From Rothia dentocariosa ATCC 17931 (GTDB taxonomy: Bacteria > Actinomycetota > Actinomycetes > Actinomycetales > Micrococcaceae): a DNA stretch of 64,000 nucleotides. Numbering within the stretch: position 1 is the first letter of the stretch; each line of letters opens with the position of its first letter. A model generated the notes under the pieces. That model ran no database searches. It was not told the DNA's origin and worked only from the letters and a program-made list of their open reading frames with translations. Shown here in pieces: positions 1-9,325 of this stretch. The position numbers were made by a program, and so were the translations under genes. Location of the stretch: positions 1,054,001 through 1,118,000 of the forward strand of contig NC_014643.1 of NCBI RefSeq assembly GCF_000164695.2, read 5' to 3'.

Positions 1-88
1 AAGCCAGCGTCACTGCGGCCAGGGCGCGCGGCAGAAACGCCAGGGAAGGGTTAAAAAGGTCAAACAGAAAATCGAGGGGAGTAATCAT
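1..88 (-). CDS. ABC transporter permease, N-terminal fragment
   Basis: Reading from the ATG at 88 toward base 1 gives a hydrophobic start (MITPLDFLFDLFNPSLAF...). It runs off the window edge. The ATG overlaps the stop of the upstream ATPase gene in an ATGA junction, the usual sign of translational coupling. Position after the ATPase in this operon suggests the membrane permease of a zinc/manganese-type transporter (TIGR03770-like, from recall). Only 29 codons are visible, so the family rests on context. Confidence 0.6.
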   Translation of the reverse strand, partial: MITPLDFLFDLFNPSLAFLPRALAAVTLA

Positions 89-1005
89 GCCGCTGCCTCC
101 TGCGGGGTTACACGATGATCGGCAGGATGCCCCTGCCGGGTGCCGCCGGTCGAGTCGCCGCCTGCGCCCGGAACGCCAATCTTAGGCGATGGGCTTGTGC
201 CCGCGCTTCCGCCTTTACCTGTGTTTTCACCCTCGCCCTCAAGTTCGTGCCCGTGCACCCAGGCGTAAAGCTGCTGCGGCGAAAAATCCTCGGCTTTGCC
301 GTCCAAACTCAAGGAACCGCGCACCCCGCACAGCCGCGAACAAGACTCCCGCGCCGCCACAATATCGTGGGTAGACATCAGAATCGTCACGCCCTCGCCC
401 GCCAGCTGCCGATACAGCTTAGTGAGCGCGGACTGGGTGGGCGCATCCACCCCCGTGAAGGGCTCGTCAAGAAGCAAAAGCGCCGGTTCAACCGCGAGAG
501 CACGCGCCAGAAGCACCCGCTGCCGCTGCCCGCCGGAAAGCTCTCCGATAGGACGGTTTTTCAGCTGCATTAAATCCGTGCGTTCTAGGGCGTGAAAAAC
601 CTTGACCCAATCCGCAGTTTTAGGGCGACGAAACCAGCCTATCTCGCGGGTTCGCCCGGTCATGACCGCATCCTTGACGGTGATCGGGAAATCCCACTGA
701 AACTGGTGCTTCTGCGGCACATAGCCGATGCGCGCCCGCGCGGTGCGCGCAGTACTGCCCAGCACTCGAATGCTCCCCGAGGCAGGATGCAGCAGCCCCA
801 TAATGGCACGTAACAGCGTGGTTTTTCCGGCACCGTTCGCCCCGAGAAGACCCACAAATTCGCCGGGGTTCAGGGTGAGCGAAAAGTCCCGCAGCACCGC
901 CCGCCGCCCGTACCCCGCATAGAGGTTTTGGATGCTCAGCGTCGGATTTTCACTCCCCGGCGCAGGGTCATTTTTGGAGCCTAGCACAGTGGTACCTTTA
1001 TTCAT
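85..1005 (-). CDS. Anchored-repeat-type ABC transporter, ATP-binding subunit
   Basis: This is the ATPase that powers import by the neighbouring permease and binding protein. The protein (306 aa) shows Walker A GANGAGKTT at about residues 55-63, a Q-loop in YVPQKH, the signature LSGGQRQR, and Walker B LLLLDEP. This matches the MntB/ZnuC class of metal-importer ATPases. The start at 1005 (MNKGTT) is preferred over one six codons upstream because GGAAAGGA lies about 8 bases before it and it overlaps the preceding gene by only 8 bases. The C-terminal 60 residues are a Gly/Pro/Ser-rich tail not needed for the ATPase fold. The metal is inferred from context. Confidence 0.9.
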   Translation of the reverse strand: MNKGTTVLGSKNDPAPGSENPTLSIQNLYAGYGRRAVLRDFSLTLNPGEFVGLLGANGAGKTTLLRAIMGLLHPASGSIRVLGSTARTARARIGYVPQKHQFQWDFPITVKDAVMTGRTREIGWFRRPKTADWVKVFHALERTDLMQLKNRPIGELSGGQRQRVLLARALAVEPALLLLDEPFTGVDAPTQSALTKLYRQLAGEGVTILMSTHDIVAARESCSRLCGVRGSLSLDGKAEDFSPQQLYAWVHGHELEGEGENTGKGGSAGTSPSPKIGVPGAGGDSTGGTRQGHPADHRVTPQEAAA

Positions 1006-2041
1006 CCCGCGTGTCCTTTCCACTCGCCATGATGCGCTCGGCCTGCGCCTGCGCGGTCTTATTGCGGCGCATCATGAAGAGCCCCGCTGCGGCAAGCACC
1101 GCTACAGCCCCCGCGCCGAGCGCCACCGGAAGGACAGGGAACCCACCAGATGAGGCCCCCGAACTATCGGAAGCAGCCGCAGAGTGCGCGCCCTCCGAAT
1201 CGCCCGCCGGTGCCTGACCTGCGGCCTGCTGCGCCAGAGTGTACACCTCGTCCGCAGTCACCGAATCCCCGATGGCGAACTTCATATATCGGGTATCGGA
1301 AACAACCGAACCATCCGCAAGTTCCGCACGGGCCGTCACCTTCAGCAGATAGGCGCCGGGCTTGGTAAACACCCAATTGGCGTGGGTATGCGTGTTCTTC
1401 TCAACCCATATATCCTGCGGCTCGTGCTTGGACGAATCCCACAAAACCTGCGGCTTCGAGAAGTTCCCATTCTCCAGGTACAGCGTGAACTGCCCCGGTC
1501 CCTGAACCTGCTCTAGGGTGAGGGTGACCCCGCGCGGGGTTTTCTGCACAAGCCCCGGGTCCTGAGTGGTCCAGCCAGGCCAGACGACCCCCTTCGTCTC
1601 GGTCTGCGGAATCACATACACCTGCTCGCCGGGCTGCGCACCCACAAACGAATAACGGTCATCATCAGGAACCTGGCGCAGGGCCGCATCGGAGCCGCGG
1701 TACAGCACATCATCCACGCTGCGCCAGATGGGTGTAGCGGCATGATCGTCATGGATCATGAGCTGAAACTTACCGTCGGTAAAACGCGGACCCATATCAA
1801 CATGCCCACTCGAAATTTCGGTGCGTCCCGTGCCCACCGGCTGCTCGGGCGAGAGCGTTTGCTGCAGAGCCTTCTGCTCTTTACTGAGGTTATCGCTCGT
1901 GGCTGCCGTGCTTGACGATGCACCCGGCGCGGGCGTGTGATCGGCATATGCCGGATTGGCTATAGAGGCTGTGAGAGCCGCGCATAAAGCGAGCGAAATA
2001 ACCTTTTGACTAGTTTTTATTCCAAAAATAGAATATTTCAT
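998..2041 (-). CDS. Membrane-anchored surface protein with one anchored-repeat (choice-of-anchor M type) domain
   Basis: The N-terminus is a signal peptide (MKYSIFGIKTSQK, then a hydrophobic stretch ending near ANPAYA). One TIGR03769-like domain follows, from ISSGHVDMG to about KFAIGD, carrying the hallmark HTHANWVF near its end. A Ser-rich linker leads to a C-terminal helix (LPVALGAGAVAVLAAAG) and a basic tail, with no LPxTG or LAxTG signal, so it probably stays in the membrane. The start at 2041 has GAGGAAG upstream; another in-frame ATG lies at 2080. It sits between the binding-protein and ATPase genes and may capture or pass on metal at the cell surface; this role is inferred. Confidence 0.8.
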   Translation of the reverse strand: MKYSIFGIKTSQKVISLALCAALTASIANPAYADHTPAPGASSSTAATSDNLSKEQKALQQTLSPEQPVGTGRTEISSGHVDMGPRFTDGKFQLMIHDDHAATPIWRSVDDVLYRGSDAALRQVPDDDRYSFVGAQPGEQVYVIPQTETKGVVWPGWTTQDPGLVQKTPRGVTLTLEQVQGPGQFTLYLENGNFSKPQVLWDSSKHEPQDIWVEKNTHTHANWVFTKPGAYLLKVTARAELADGSVVSDTRYMKFAIGDSVTADEVYTLAQQAAGQAPAGDSEGAHSAAASDSSGASSGGFPVLPVALGAGAVAVLAAAGLFMMRRNKTAQAQAERIMASGKDTRDE

Positions 2042-2106
2042 GTATGTCTTCTTCCTCAACGTTGATGGATGTATATGCATATGTGGCTATGGACGAGAAT
2101 ACGACT

Positions 2107-3783
2107 TCACCGCCCAACCGCTCGCTGGATAGCATGTGCGTTGGCACGCATCATATCCGCATAGTGGGGCGCCTCATCATCGAGCGAATCGGAATATAAG
2201 GTACCCACCTGAACCCCGTTTTCATGGGCGACCTCACGCAAAACTGGGCTTCGCGTGCGAGTATTCCGATCGAGGAATATAGCCGGTACACGCAAATCCC
2301 TGATAGCGCGCTGCAGCCGCTGCCGCTGTTGGATGCTCGGCTCACTGCCCGCCACAGGCGTCACAAACCCCGCCACCGTCAGCCCATAAGTACTTGCCAG
2401 GTATCGGTACCCGTCATGGGTGGTAATCAGGTTTTTTGAGGCTTCGGGCAAAGACGCATAGACGCCGCGAATCTCCCAGTCCAGCTCATCAAGCTCGCGC
2501 ATAACACGCTCGGTATTCGCCGTGTACAGGCTGGTTCCGGGAGGGTCAGCCTCGGCGAGAGCATCACGCATGACCTGCGCGACCGCCTTCATATTTGGCA
2601 CCGAATGCCATATATGCGGGTCTATCTCGCCGTGCACATGTTTGCCGAGCACCGCCTGCGCCAGCAAATACACCTGCCCCCGATGCTCGCGCGAAGAACC
2701 CCTCAAGAACCCGTATTGGCCGCCCACAGGAACCTCCTGCAGAGTGCGCGAAGGAACCGCAATGATCGTGCGAGCCAGGTCGTGTTCGGTGACTTTCCCG
2801 CCACTATCGGCACGAATCACAAGCCGGCCCGTATATACCTGAACGGCTATATCCGCATGTCCAGAGACTAAAACGGTCGTATTTGAACCCAGACGAGAGG
2901 CAGCCTCGGCAGGGTCCTCACCCACCACAACGTGCAGTGTCCCCTGCGCCTGCCGCACCCCCTCGGGTGCGTTGCGGGGCGTTGCCAGAACATCAAGTTC
3001 GTACACACCGGCATCCGCAAAAGCCCACGAAAGATGCGTATGCGCCTGCAACGGAAGCTCCAGCGATCCCATATCACCGGTACGCACCCTCACACCATCC
3101 TGTGTGGATTCCTGCGTGCCGCGCGCCTGAGAATCGCACATCATCTCGACCGCGCCGAAGGTCTGTGTAATAAACGCCGCAACCTGCCCGGGACCCTTCA
3201 CACGGGTAACCGAAAACGCGACCGAAGCATCCGAATCTGAGGGCGACTCAGCGGAATGGCTGGCGGATGCGCCCGAGGACTCGGCGCCCTCAACGCGCAG
3301 CCCCAACCAGATAGAATCCAGTGAGGCATCCTCCACCACGGGTTCAAGCTTGCCGCCGTACTGCTCAATCCTCTCGGCAACCGCCACCTGCGCCGAACCC
3401 TGCGGCAGGTTAGAGCTCACCATCGCCACCATTTTGCGCTGTTCCAGCAGCAGACCGTTGGTGAACGCCAGCCGTGCGTAGGCGACATCGCGCACATCCC
3501 GCAGGCTCGGCTCATAGGAATGCGGGTCTGCTCCATTGGGAATGAGGGCGTGTACCCGAGCACGCTCGCCGCCAACAGCACGCGCCATATCCGCCAAAAT
3601 CGGGGTTGTCGCCACCACCTGAAGACGCCCGTCGGCATCAAAACCTGAGGACGTATTCTGTGCGGTGCAGGCGCTTAACGCCGCGCAAACGGGCAGAAAA
3701 CCCAGGAAAGCGCGGCGGCTGAGCGGAAGTTCGAGTGAGCGCTGCGGTGTACAAGACTGACGGCGTGAACCTCTAGAGCTCAT
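2107..3783 (-). CDS. Metal-binding lipoprotein (ZnuA-type) with inserted anchored-repeat domain
   Basis: This is the solute-binding subunit of the importer. The N-terminus has a twin-arginine motif (LSRRAFLGF) and lipobox LSAC, so it is probably a Tat-exported lipoprotein. Residues from about 55 give the first lobe of a cluster A-I metal-binding protein (VVATTPILADMARAVGG, DPHSYEPS). An anchored-repeat domain with HTHLSWAF then interrupts it, and the fold resumes with EIDPHIW, TTHDGYRYLA and YSDSLDDEAPHY. Candidate metal ligands are the His of PHSYEP, the His of DPHIW, the His of TTHDGY and the Asp of YSD. At 558 aa it is far longer than the roughly 300 aa of ordinary ZnuA. It overlaps the preceding gene by 11 bases. 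Confidence 0.88.
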   Translation of the reverse strand: MSSRGSRRQSCTPQRSLELPLSRRAFLGFLPVCAALSACTAQNTSSGFDADGRLQVVATTPILADMARAVGGERARVHALIPNGADPHSYEPSLRDVRDVAYARLAFTNGLLLEQRKMVAMVSSNLPQGSAQVAVAERIEQYGGKLEPVVEDASLDSIWLGLRVEGAESSGASASHSAESPSDSDASVAFSVTRVKGPGQVAAFITQTFGAVEMMCDSQARGTQESTQDGVRVRTGDMGSLELPLQAHTHLSWAFADAGVYELDVLATPRNAPEGVRQAQGTLHVVVGEDPAEAASRLGSNTTVLVSGHADIAVQVYTGRLVIRADSGGKVTEHDLARTIIAVPSRTLQEVPVGGQYGFLRGSSREHRGQVYLLAQAVLGKHVHGEIDPHIWHSVPNMKAVAQVMRDALAEADPPGTSLYTANTERVMRELDELDWEIRGVYASLPEASKNLITTHDGYRYLASTYGLTVAGFVTPVAGSEPSIQQRQRLQRAIRDLRVPAIFLDRNTRTRSPVLREVAHENGVQVGTLYSDSLDDEAPHYADMMRANAHAIQRAVGR

Positions 3784-6040
3784 GGCGGTGCCGACGGCGC
3801 ACGGTGTATACGATCATGCCTCCCAGCGCGACGGCAAGCACAGAGGTGCTGACCATAAACGGATTAAATCCAGCCCCGGTGTTGGCGAGCTTCCCGGCGG
3901 CAGCGGCCTGCTGCGCATCCTTAAGCTCCTGGTTGGTGAGGGCGCAGTCCTTACCTGAGGCGGTCTTGCCGACAATGCGTACCTTCGTGCCGTCTGGCTT
4001 CGTCACAATACCGCTGGCCGCATCCACGGCGCCCCGCTGGGATTGCTGCTCGGTAGGTTTATGAGTGGTCGAGTTTTCGGCGTTCTCAGGGGCGTTCTTC
4101 TGGTGGGCGGGCGCGGGGTTCGCCGGATTATCGGCATTGCCCACCGTAAAGTTCAGGGTCGATGTGCTCTCGACGGTCTGCCCGTTCTTCAGATGCACCT
4201 GCCAACCGATCGTCACCCGGTAGCGACCCTCTGCGGTAAACACCCAGTTGCTGTGTTGGTGCGTATTCAGCGGAACCTGAAATGAGCCACCGCGGGAATC
4301 GAAGACTTTTTGCCCGGCGGATCCGAAGTTGCCCGAGAGGAACACCGACATTGAGCCGGGACCGTCGAATCCCTTCAAACTCATGGTGACCGGTCCATCG
4401 GCCTGTTTGAGAAGTTCGGGATCCTGGGTACTCCATCCCAGCCACGGCACGCCTGCCTGCTGGGTTGCCCCAATCATGTGCACGGTACTTCCCGCAGGGG
4501 CAATATCTTCCATGCCCGCCGGGAATTTCAGCTTCGCAGCATCGCCGAGGACGAATTCTAAAGAACCGGGTGACACATGTTTGGGCGGGCTGAACCGATC
4601 ATCTTTCACAGCAGAACTCAACGTGGAACCGTTCAAGACAGGGCCAACGTCAAAATGCCCCTCTGTAGCGCGATCCGCTGCGGCATGATCCGCAGTTGTT
4701 ACCATCGGCAGAGTACCTGGAATATTCGCCGGGCTTTGGGTTCTTCGTGACTGCACGGAATCCTTGACGACAACCTCGGTCGGAATGCACTTCTCGGATT
4801 CGGTTCCGGGATAAGAGCCGCCGCGAGAACCCGAAGACAGCGCGGTATTGCCCGAAGTCCCTGAACCGCCAGAACCCGCACCCCGGACGGTCGGCGCGGT
4901 AACATTTTGGGCATTTGACCCGTTAACCGTGCGGTTCGGTGTGCCGGCATTCTGATCGGCTTGCTGCGGTGCCGGGGCGGGTACATCGGGCGCGGGGGCA
5001 TCACCCGTTGCAATCTGGGGGTTGGGTGTCGCATCCGCCGAAGATTCAGGATGAGCCGGGGCGGCTTCCACACTCGACGAATCCTGATGCGCGGGCTCGA
5101 TCACCTGATGCTGCGCGTGAGAACTACCTGCGCCATGATCTCCCTCTGATGAGCGCTCATTCGGGGCAACATCTCGATGCGCCTGCTCACCGCCCTCCTC
5201 ACGCTGCGGCGGAGCGGCAGCTGATTCGGCGGAGTCCTGCGGGTTTTGTGCCCGATGCCCCTGATCGAAAACATCCTGCGGAACTTCGCCCACCACAACG
5301 GTGTAGGTCGCCTCAGCGTGAACCTGCGTGCCGTCCGTGAGTTCGGCGCTCGTGCGGAAAGTGAACCGGTAGGTTCCGGCGGCGGTAAACGCCCACGCAG
5401 CATGCACATGAGAACCCGCCTCAAGCTCGTAGGGCGCTAACCGATCCGCCGTGCTGAACATGCGCGATGCCCCGGAGAGATTCTCCTGAAAAACCTCAGC
5501 GCGTGCACCTTCGGGAACCTCGCTTTTGACGAGTTCAACCGTGATCTTATTGTTTTTCAGAGCGCCCTGCGGAATGTTTTCGGCACTGAAGCCAGGGTAG
5601 AGAAGCCCATCGGTATGCTTCTGCGGAATGTACCAGATGGGGGTGCCTTCGGGGGCGATGAAATCATATCCGGCGGCTACGCGGGTTTGGGATTGATCGT
5701 TGGCGGGCAGGTTGAAAATGGTGGTGGAGGGGTTGAAAAGACCTTCACCATCCTGTGTTTCGGCCTTGGAGTTTAGTGTGAGTTTTCCGTCGTGAAGCTC
5801 GGCGTTGAGCAGTTCGGTATGCACGCCGCGCACGATGTAATTCCCGGTGTAACTGCGCGGTTCTGCCTGTGCTGCACCTGCGCCATGTTCTTCGTGTGCG
5901 AGCGCCGCCGGTGCCGTGTTGAAAGCGGGCAGAGTGGGGGAGAGGGCTAGTGTGCATCCCAGGGCGGTGGTTCCGATGATGGTAAATGTTTTGCGGCTGC
6001 GTTGTTCCCGCGGCGGGGTTTGCGGGGCGGATCTGCGCAT
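3773..6040 (-). CDS. Cell-wall surface protein with two anchored-repeat domains and LANTG sorting signal
   Basis: This is the first gene of the minus-strand transporter operon (755 aa), with GGAGG 6 bases before the ATG. It has a signal peptide, then repeat domain 1 (from YTGNYIVRGVH to TYTVVVGEV, with SHVHAAWAF). A long Pro/Gln/Ser/His-rich linker precedes repeat domain 2 (GHFDVGP to LNFTVGNA, with HQHSNWVF). The C-terminus is KLANTGAG, a hydrophobic helix and RRRHRHEL. LAxTG is the motif recognised by class E sortases of high-GC actinobacteria. The product is probably wall-attached and collects metal for the downstream importer (inference). Confidence 0.85.
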   Translation of the reverse strand: MRRSAPQTPPREQRSRKTFTIIGTTALGCTLALSPTLPAFNTAPAALAHEEHGAGAAQAEPRSYTGNYIVRGVHTELLNAELHDGKLTLNSKAETQDGEGLFNPSTTIFNLPANDQSQTRVAAGYDFIAPEGTPIWYIPQKHTDGLLYPGFSAENIPQGALKNNKITVELVKSEVPEGARAEVFQENLSGASRMFSTADRLAPYELEAGSHVHAAWAFTAAGTYRFTFRTSAELTDGTQVHAEATYTVVVGEVPQDVFDQGHRAQNPQDSAESAAAPPQREEGGEQAHRDVAPNERSSEGDHGAGSSHAQHQVIEPAHQDSSSVEAAPAHPESSADATPNPQIATGDAPAPDVPAPAPQQADQNAGTPNRTVNGSNAQNVTAPTVRGAGSGGSGTSGNTALSSGSRGGSYPGTESEKCIPTEVVVKDSVQSRRTQSPANIPGTLPMVTTADHAAADRATEGHFDVGPVLNGSTLSSAVKDDRFSPPKHVSPGSLEFVLGDAAKLKFPAGMEDIAPAGSTVHMIGATQQAGVPWLGWSTQDPELLKQADGPVTMSLKGFDGPGSMSVFLSGNFGSAGQKVFDSRGGSFQVPLNTHQHSNWVFTAEGRYRVTIGWQVHLKNGQTVESTSTLNFTVGNADNPANPAPAHQKNAPENAENSTTHKPTEQQSQRGAVDAASGIVTKPDGTKVRIVGKTASGKDCALTNQELKDAQQAAAAGKLANTGAGFNPFMVSTSVLAVALGGMIVYTVRRRHRHEL

Positions 6041-6093
6041 AGTTTTCCTCCAACGACGGTGTGGTGTGTGAGTTCACGACGCATCGGTGCGTG

Positions 6094-6108
6094 TGATTAT
6101 GAGAATCA
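6094..6108. promoter_or_regulatory. Zur-like palindrome, site 1
   Basis: TGATTATGAGAATCA lies in the divergent promoter region. It is an imperfect inverted repeat inside the longer GTGATT...AATCAC palindrome at 6093-6109. It resembles actinobacterial zinc-uptake regulator (Zur) boxes. It fits a locus encoding a metal importer, but the regulator is inferred. Confidence 0.55.
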
Positions 6109-6130
6109 CTATACATATCTATTTTGATTA

Positions 6131-6145
6131 TGACAATTATTCTCA
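6131..6145. promoter_or_regulatory. Zur-like palindrome, site 2
   Basis: TGACAATTATTCTCA fits the pattern TGAnAATnATTnTCA, a typical Zur operator form. It lies 41 bases upstream of the plus-strand repeat-protein start at 6186 and about 90 bases upstream of the minus-strand operon start at 6040, so it could repress both. Confidence 0.6.
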
Positions 6146-6185
6146 ATTAGTGATAGGCTGTGTATGCAAAATGAGAAAGGTTGTC

Positions 6186-9074
6186 ATGTACACGAAATAC
6201 ACACATCGTCGTGCGCTGAGTGCATCCCTTGCTCGTATTTCCGCAGTAGCTCTGCTGGCTCTTGCTGGCGCATCGCCTATGCTCCCCGCGCATGCGGGAC
6301 CCGACGACGGGCGCATTATTACTACTCAGGGCCATGTTGATGCCCCAAAAACCTACTGGGAAAACGGCGGTTTCGCACTCAAAAACGAAGCAAACCCCTA
6401 TAAGACCGGTGCCGATCTTTATGACCTCGACAAAACCGTCAACTGGGTGGGGAAGGGGTGGGATGGCCGCAACGGTGCATCCCAATACACTCTGACCCTC
6501 ACCGATTCACCTAATCTGCGTTTTCTGGGCGAACCCGGGCAGACCCTCTACATGGCGCCCACCCTGACTTGGGGCAATCACGATCCCATCTGGGCAGGGC
6601 TGGGTTCATCCGTCAAAATTCCTACCGAGAAATTCCGCGACGGCATTTACGCGACCGATATTCTCTCGGTCGAAGGTCCCGGACGCATGGAGCTTTTTCG
6701 CTACAACCCCGATGAAGGACCTGCGGATGTGAACCGCATCCTATCAAGCACGAGTACCGGGTGGCACTCCTGGCTGCTCAGCAAAGGAAGCCACACGCAT
6801 AACACCACAACCTTCACACGACCCGGGCGTTATGTGGTGACCTATCGCACGGTAGCGCGCGGCACGGACGGATCAATCATTCAATCCCCGCCGCAAAAAC
6901 TCGTGTGGCAGGTGGGCGGGCGTAAACCCGTTCTCGGTGACGGAACCCCGAACGCGGTACCGACCATTGAGCGCTACAATGCTGCACCCGTCGGGAATCT
7001 GGACTCCGCCAAATATGTGCTTTCCGTGGCACCCCACAAGCTCGATCCCGACCCCGCGAAGAACAAGGACGCCGACGATAAACTCAGCGACATCACCTTC
7101 ACCGCAGCCGATAAAAACCTCAGCGGAACGCTCACCCTATACAACAACGGGTATTTCCTCACCGACCTTGAGGTAAAGAACGGCACCGCCACCTGGAGCG
7201 AAATGATGGGCGGCGAATCCTCGCATCTGCAGGCTGTCTTCACCCCAAGCGGGAACGAGGGCGCGCGCTGGATTTCGCATAAGCTCGCCTATGAACCCGG
7301 GCACGCCGAGAGCGTATACAGCGACGACGGCACCGGAAACTGGCCCGTTGAAGAGCCCGATGAGCGCAATACCGTGCTTCCCACAGCTCAATACACCCCC
7401 GCCAGCGGCGACTACACGGTGCGCACCGTGCCCTCCACGCAGGAAGGGTACCGCACGCTTGAGGTGACCTTCGCCGACCCTAATGTTCGCGGGTTTATCC
7501 GGGGCGGGTTCTACGCCCCCAACGACTACGAATACCCCAAATTCGATATAGAAACTACGATCGACAACGGGGTAGCGCGCTTCACCTACCGGGAAGACAG
7601 CTACTTTGAGAACAGCGAGCTTATCGTGAAAGTGCTGCCGCATCCCGATATGAATGCCCGCACCTCACAGGTGAAACTCACCCAGAATTATCAGCGCGGC
7701 GGCGATTACAGTGCCACGGGAACGCTGGGTGCGGATGCGCCCGCCGCAAACCCCCAGCCGGGCGACTCGCACACCCCGGACCCCCAGCCAAGCCCCTCCG
7801 CTGACCCGAACGGTCCCGACCCCAACAATAACGATGCGCCGCCCAGCGCATCCCCCGCCCCGGCGGCTCCCGAGCGGCCGAGCGCAAACCCGACTCCTTC
7901 GCGAGATGGGGATACACAACGCACGCAAAACCCCGCACCGAAGGCACCCGCCCCCATGCCAACCTGCGAGGCGGGCAAGATCGACGGCCGCTATAAAATC
8001 GGCGATGGACACCTAGACCTTCAAGCACAACTGCGTGATAACCGGCTGGAACTGGGTCTCAAAGACGATAGCGGACTCATAGATGCGGACTCGGTGGTAC
8101 GCCCGTTGGATACCGTGGTGTGGACCGTCAGTGATCGTGCCCGCCGCAGCCGCAACGAGCACATGAACTCGCCCAAACTCGACTTTATTGGACCGGTCGG
8201 AACCGCGTTTTACGGGCTTCCACAAACCCAGATGCGCGGGTTGCCCTGGCCCGGGTACAGCACCCAGGATGTGGACTACAGCAGACTCGACGGCGGCGTA
8301 ACCCTGCACGTTGTGCCCCGCAGCATGCCGAAGGGCGCGCGATTCGGCGTCTTCACCGAGTCGTTGACCGGCCCCGAGGTTCTGCTGGATTCGACCAAAA
8401 ATCAACATAGTATATCGATCGACTACGCAACCCACGCGCACGCCAACTGGGTATTTACCGAGCCTGGGCATTACATGTTTGACATTCAGTACACCGCAAA
8501 ACTCAAAGACGGTACTGAGATCACAAGTAAAGTCCAGCAGCTTGCCGTCGCCGTCGGGAATGAGGCAAGCAACGCATGCTCCTTTACCACAGCGTCAGAG
8601 TCGGGCAAAGGCACAAACGACGGTTCATCCTCCGACCAGAATGCCGGGCAAGACTCCTCGGCACGGGTGGGCACCCCTCAGGGCGCCGTGCGCGTTCCCA
8701 ATGCCCCGGCGGATGCGGCGCATCCGCACAACCCGACTGAACCGCAGGATGCCTCGGCAGCCCCGCAGAACGGTACAGAGGGCACGAACCCGCAAGGTTC
8801 TGAGCAAGCGGCGAACTCGGGAACAGCCCAGAGGGCGGGTACCCAGGTTGGTGCAACTACAGAGAACGGCACGGTCACCGGATCGTCAGGGAACGGCGCA
8901 TCGGGCGGTTCAGGTTCGGGCGCATCCGGCGTGGTTCAAGGGTCTGCAGGCGGTGCATCTGCGGGCTCGACCGCGCTGGCGCATACCGGATTTGCCGTGA
9001 TTCCCGTGGTGATCGCGGGTGTTGCGCTTCTGGGTACTGGTGCCGTTTTGGTGATCCGTCGTCGGCAAAAGTAG
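6186..9074 (+). CDS. Large cell-wall anchored-repeat surface protein with LAHTG sorting signal
   Basis: It is divergent from the transporter operon. The start at 6186 (MYTKYTHRRALS) is chosen because AGAAAGG lies just before it; the frame stays open upstream to 6087 but through the operator region. A signal peptide ends near LPAHAG. Repeat domain 1 (ITTQGHVDAP to LVWQVGG, with SHTHNTTTF) is followed by an extra beta-rich region of about 260 residues. A Pro/Asp/Ser-rich linker precedes repeat domain 2 (KIDGRYKIGDGHLDL to VAVAVGNEA, with HAHANWVF). The end is a Gly/Ser-rich stalk, LAHTG, a membrane helix and RRRQK. It is probably a sortase E substrate in the same metal-capture system. Confidence 0.85.
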   Translation: MYTKYTHRRALSASLARISAVALLALAGASPMLPAHAGPDDGRIITTQGHVDAPKTYWENGGFALKNEANPYKTGADLYDLDKTVNWVGKGWDGRNGASQYTLTLTDSPNLRFLGEPGQTLYMAPTLTWGNHDPIWAGLGSSVKIPTEKFRDGIYATDILSVEGPGRMELFRYNPDEGPADVNRILSSTSTGWHSWLLSKGSHTHNTTTFTRPGRYVVTYRTVARGTDGSIIQSPPQKLVWQVGGRKPVLGDGTPNAVPTIERYNAAPVGNLDSAKYVLSVAPHKLDPDPAKNKDADDKLSDITFTAADKNLSGTLTLYNNGYFLTDLEVKNGTATWSEMMGGESSHLQAVFTPSGNEGARWISHKLAYEPGHAESVYSDDGTGNWPVEEPDERNTVLPTAQYTPASGDYTVRTVPSTQEGYRTLEVTFADPNVRGFIRGGFYAPNDYEYPKFDIETTIDNGVARFTYREDSYFENSELIVKVLPHPDMNARTSQVKLTQNYQRGGDYSATGTLGADAPAANPQPGDSHTPDPQPSPSADPNGPDPNNNDAPPSASPAPAAPERPSANPTPSRDGDTQRTQNPAPKAPAPMPTCEAGKIDGRYKIGDGHLDLQAQLRDNRLELGLKDDSGLIDADSVVRPLDTVVWTVSDRARRSRNEHMNSPKLDFIGPVGTAFYGLPQTQMRGLPWPGYSTQDVDYSRLDGGVTLHVVPRSMPKGARFGVFTESLTGPEVLLDSTKNQHSISIDYATHAHANWVFTEPGHYMFDIQYTAKLKDGTEITSKVQQLAVAVGNEASNACSFTTASESGKGTNDGSSSDQNAGQDSSARVGTPQGAVRVPNAPADAAHPHNPTEPQDASAAPQNGTEGTNPQGSEQAANSGTAQRAGTQVGATTENGTVTGSSGNGASGGSGSGASGVVQGSAGGASAGSTALAHTGFAVIPVVIAGVALLGTGAVLVIRRRQK

Positions 9075-9107
9075 CCGCGGCGTAAGACACCGAACACGCA
9101 TCACGCC

Positions 9108-9147
9108 TTATGACCTCACCATTTTTGCGAAAACGGTGAGGTCATAA
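9108..9147. terminator. Hairpin after the surface-protein gene
   Basis: A 13-bp stem (TTATGACCTCACC, 9108-9120, with its complement at 9135-9147) has a 14-base AT-rich loop and lies 33 bases past the stop at 9074. There is no clear T-run, so it could be a terminator or another hairpin element. Confidence 0.55.
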
Positions 9148-9325
9148 CCGTTTAAGAGCGTGTTGAGCAGGGGTTTTGGCAGGTAGAGCACCGGGAGCGC
9201 CATCCGTTTTATACCCCCTTAAAATCCCCGCTGACCGTGAGCAAAAGGCTGAATCTTGCGGATGCGCCGGTTACACTAGGTATAGCCGTGAGACCTACCC
9301 GAGCACTAGAGCGTGAGGAGCAACC

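Noticed and set aside
6087..6185. Upstream start for the large surface protein
   Set aside because: It would place the operator palindromes inside the gene and put extra residues before a normal signal peptide. The ATG at 6186 has the ribosome site.
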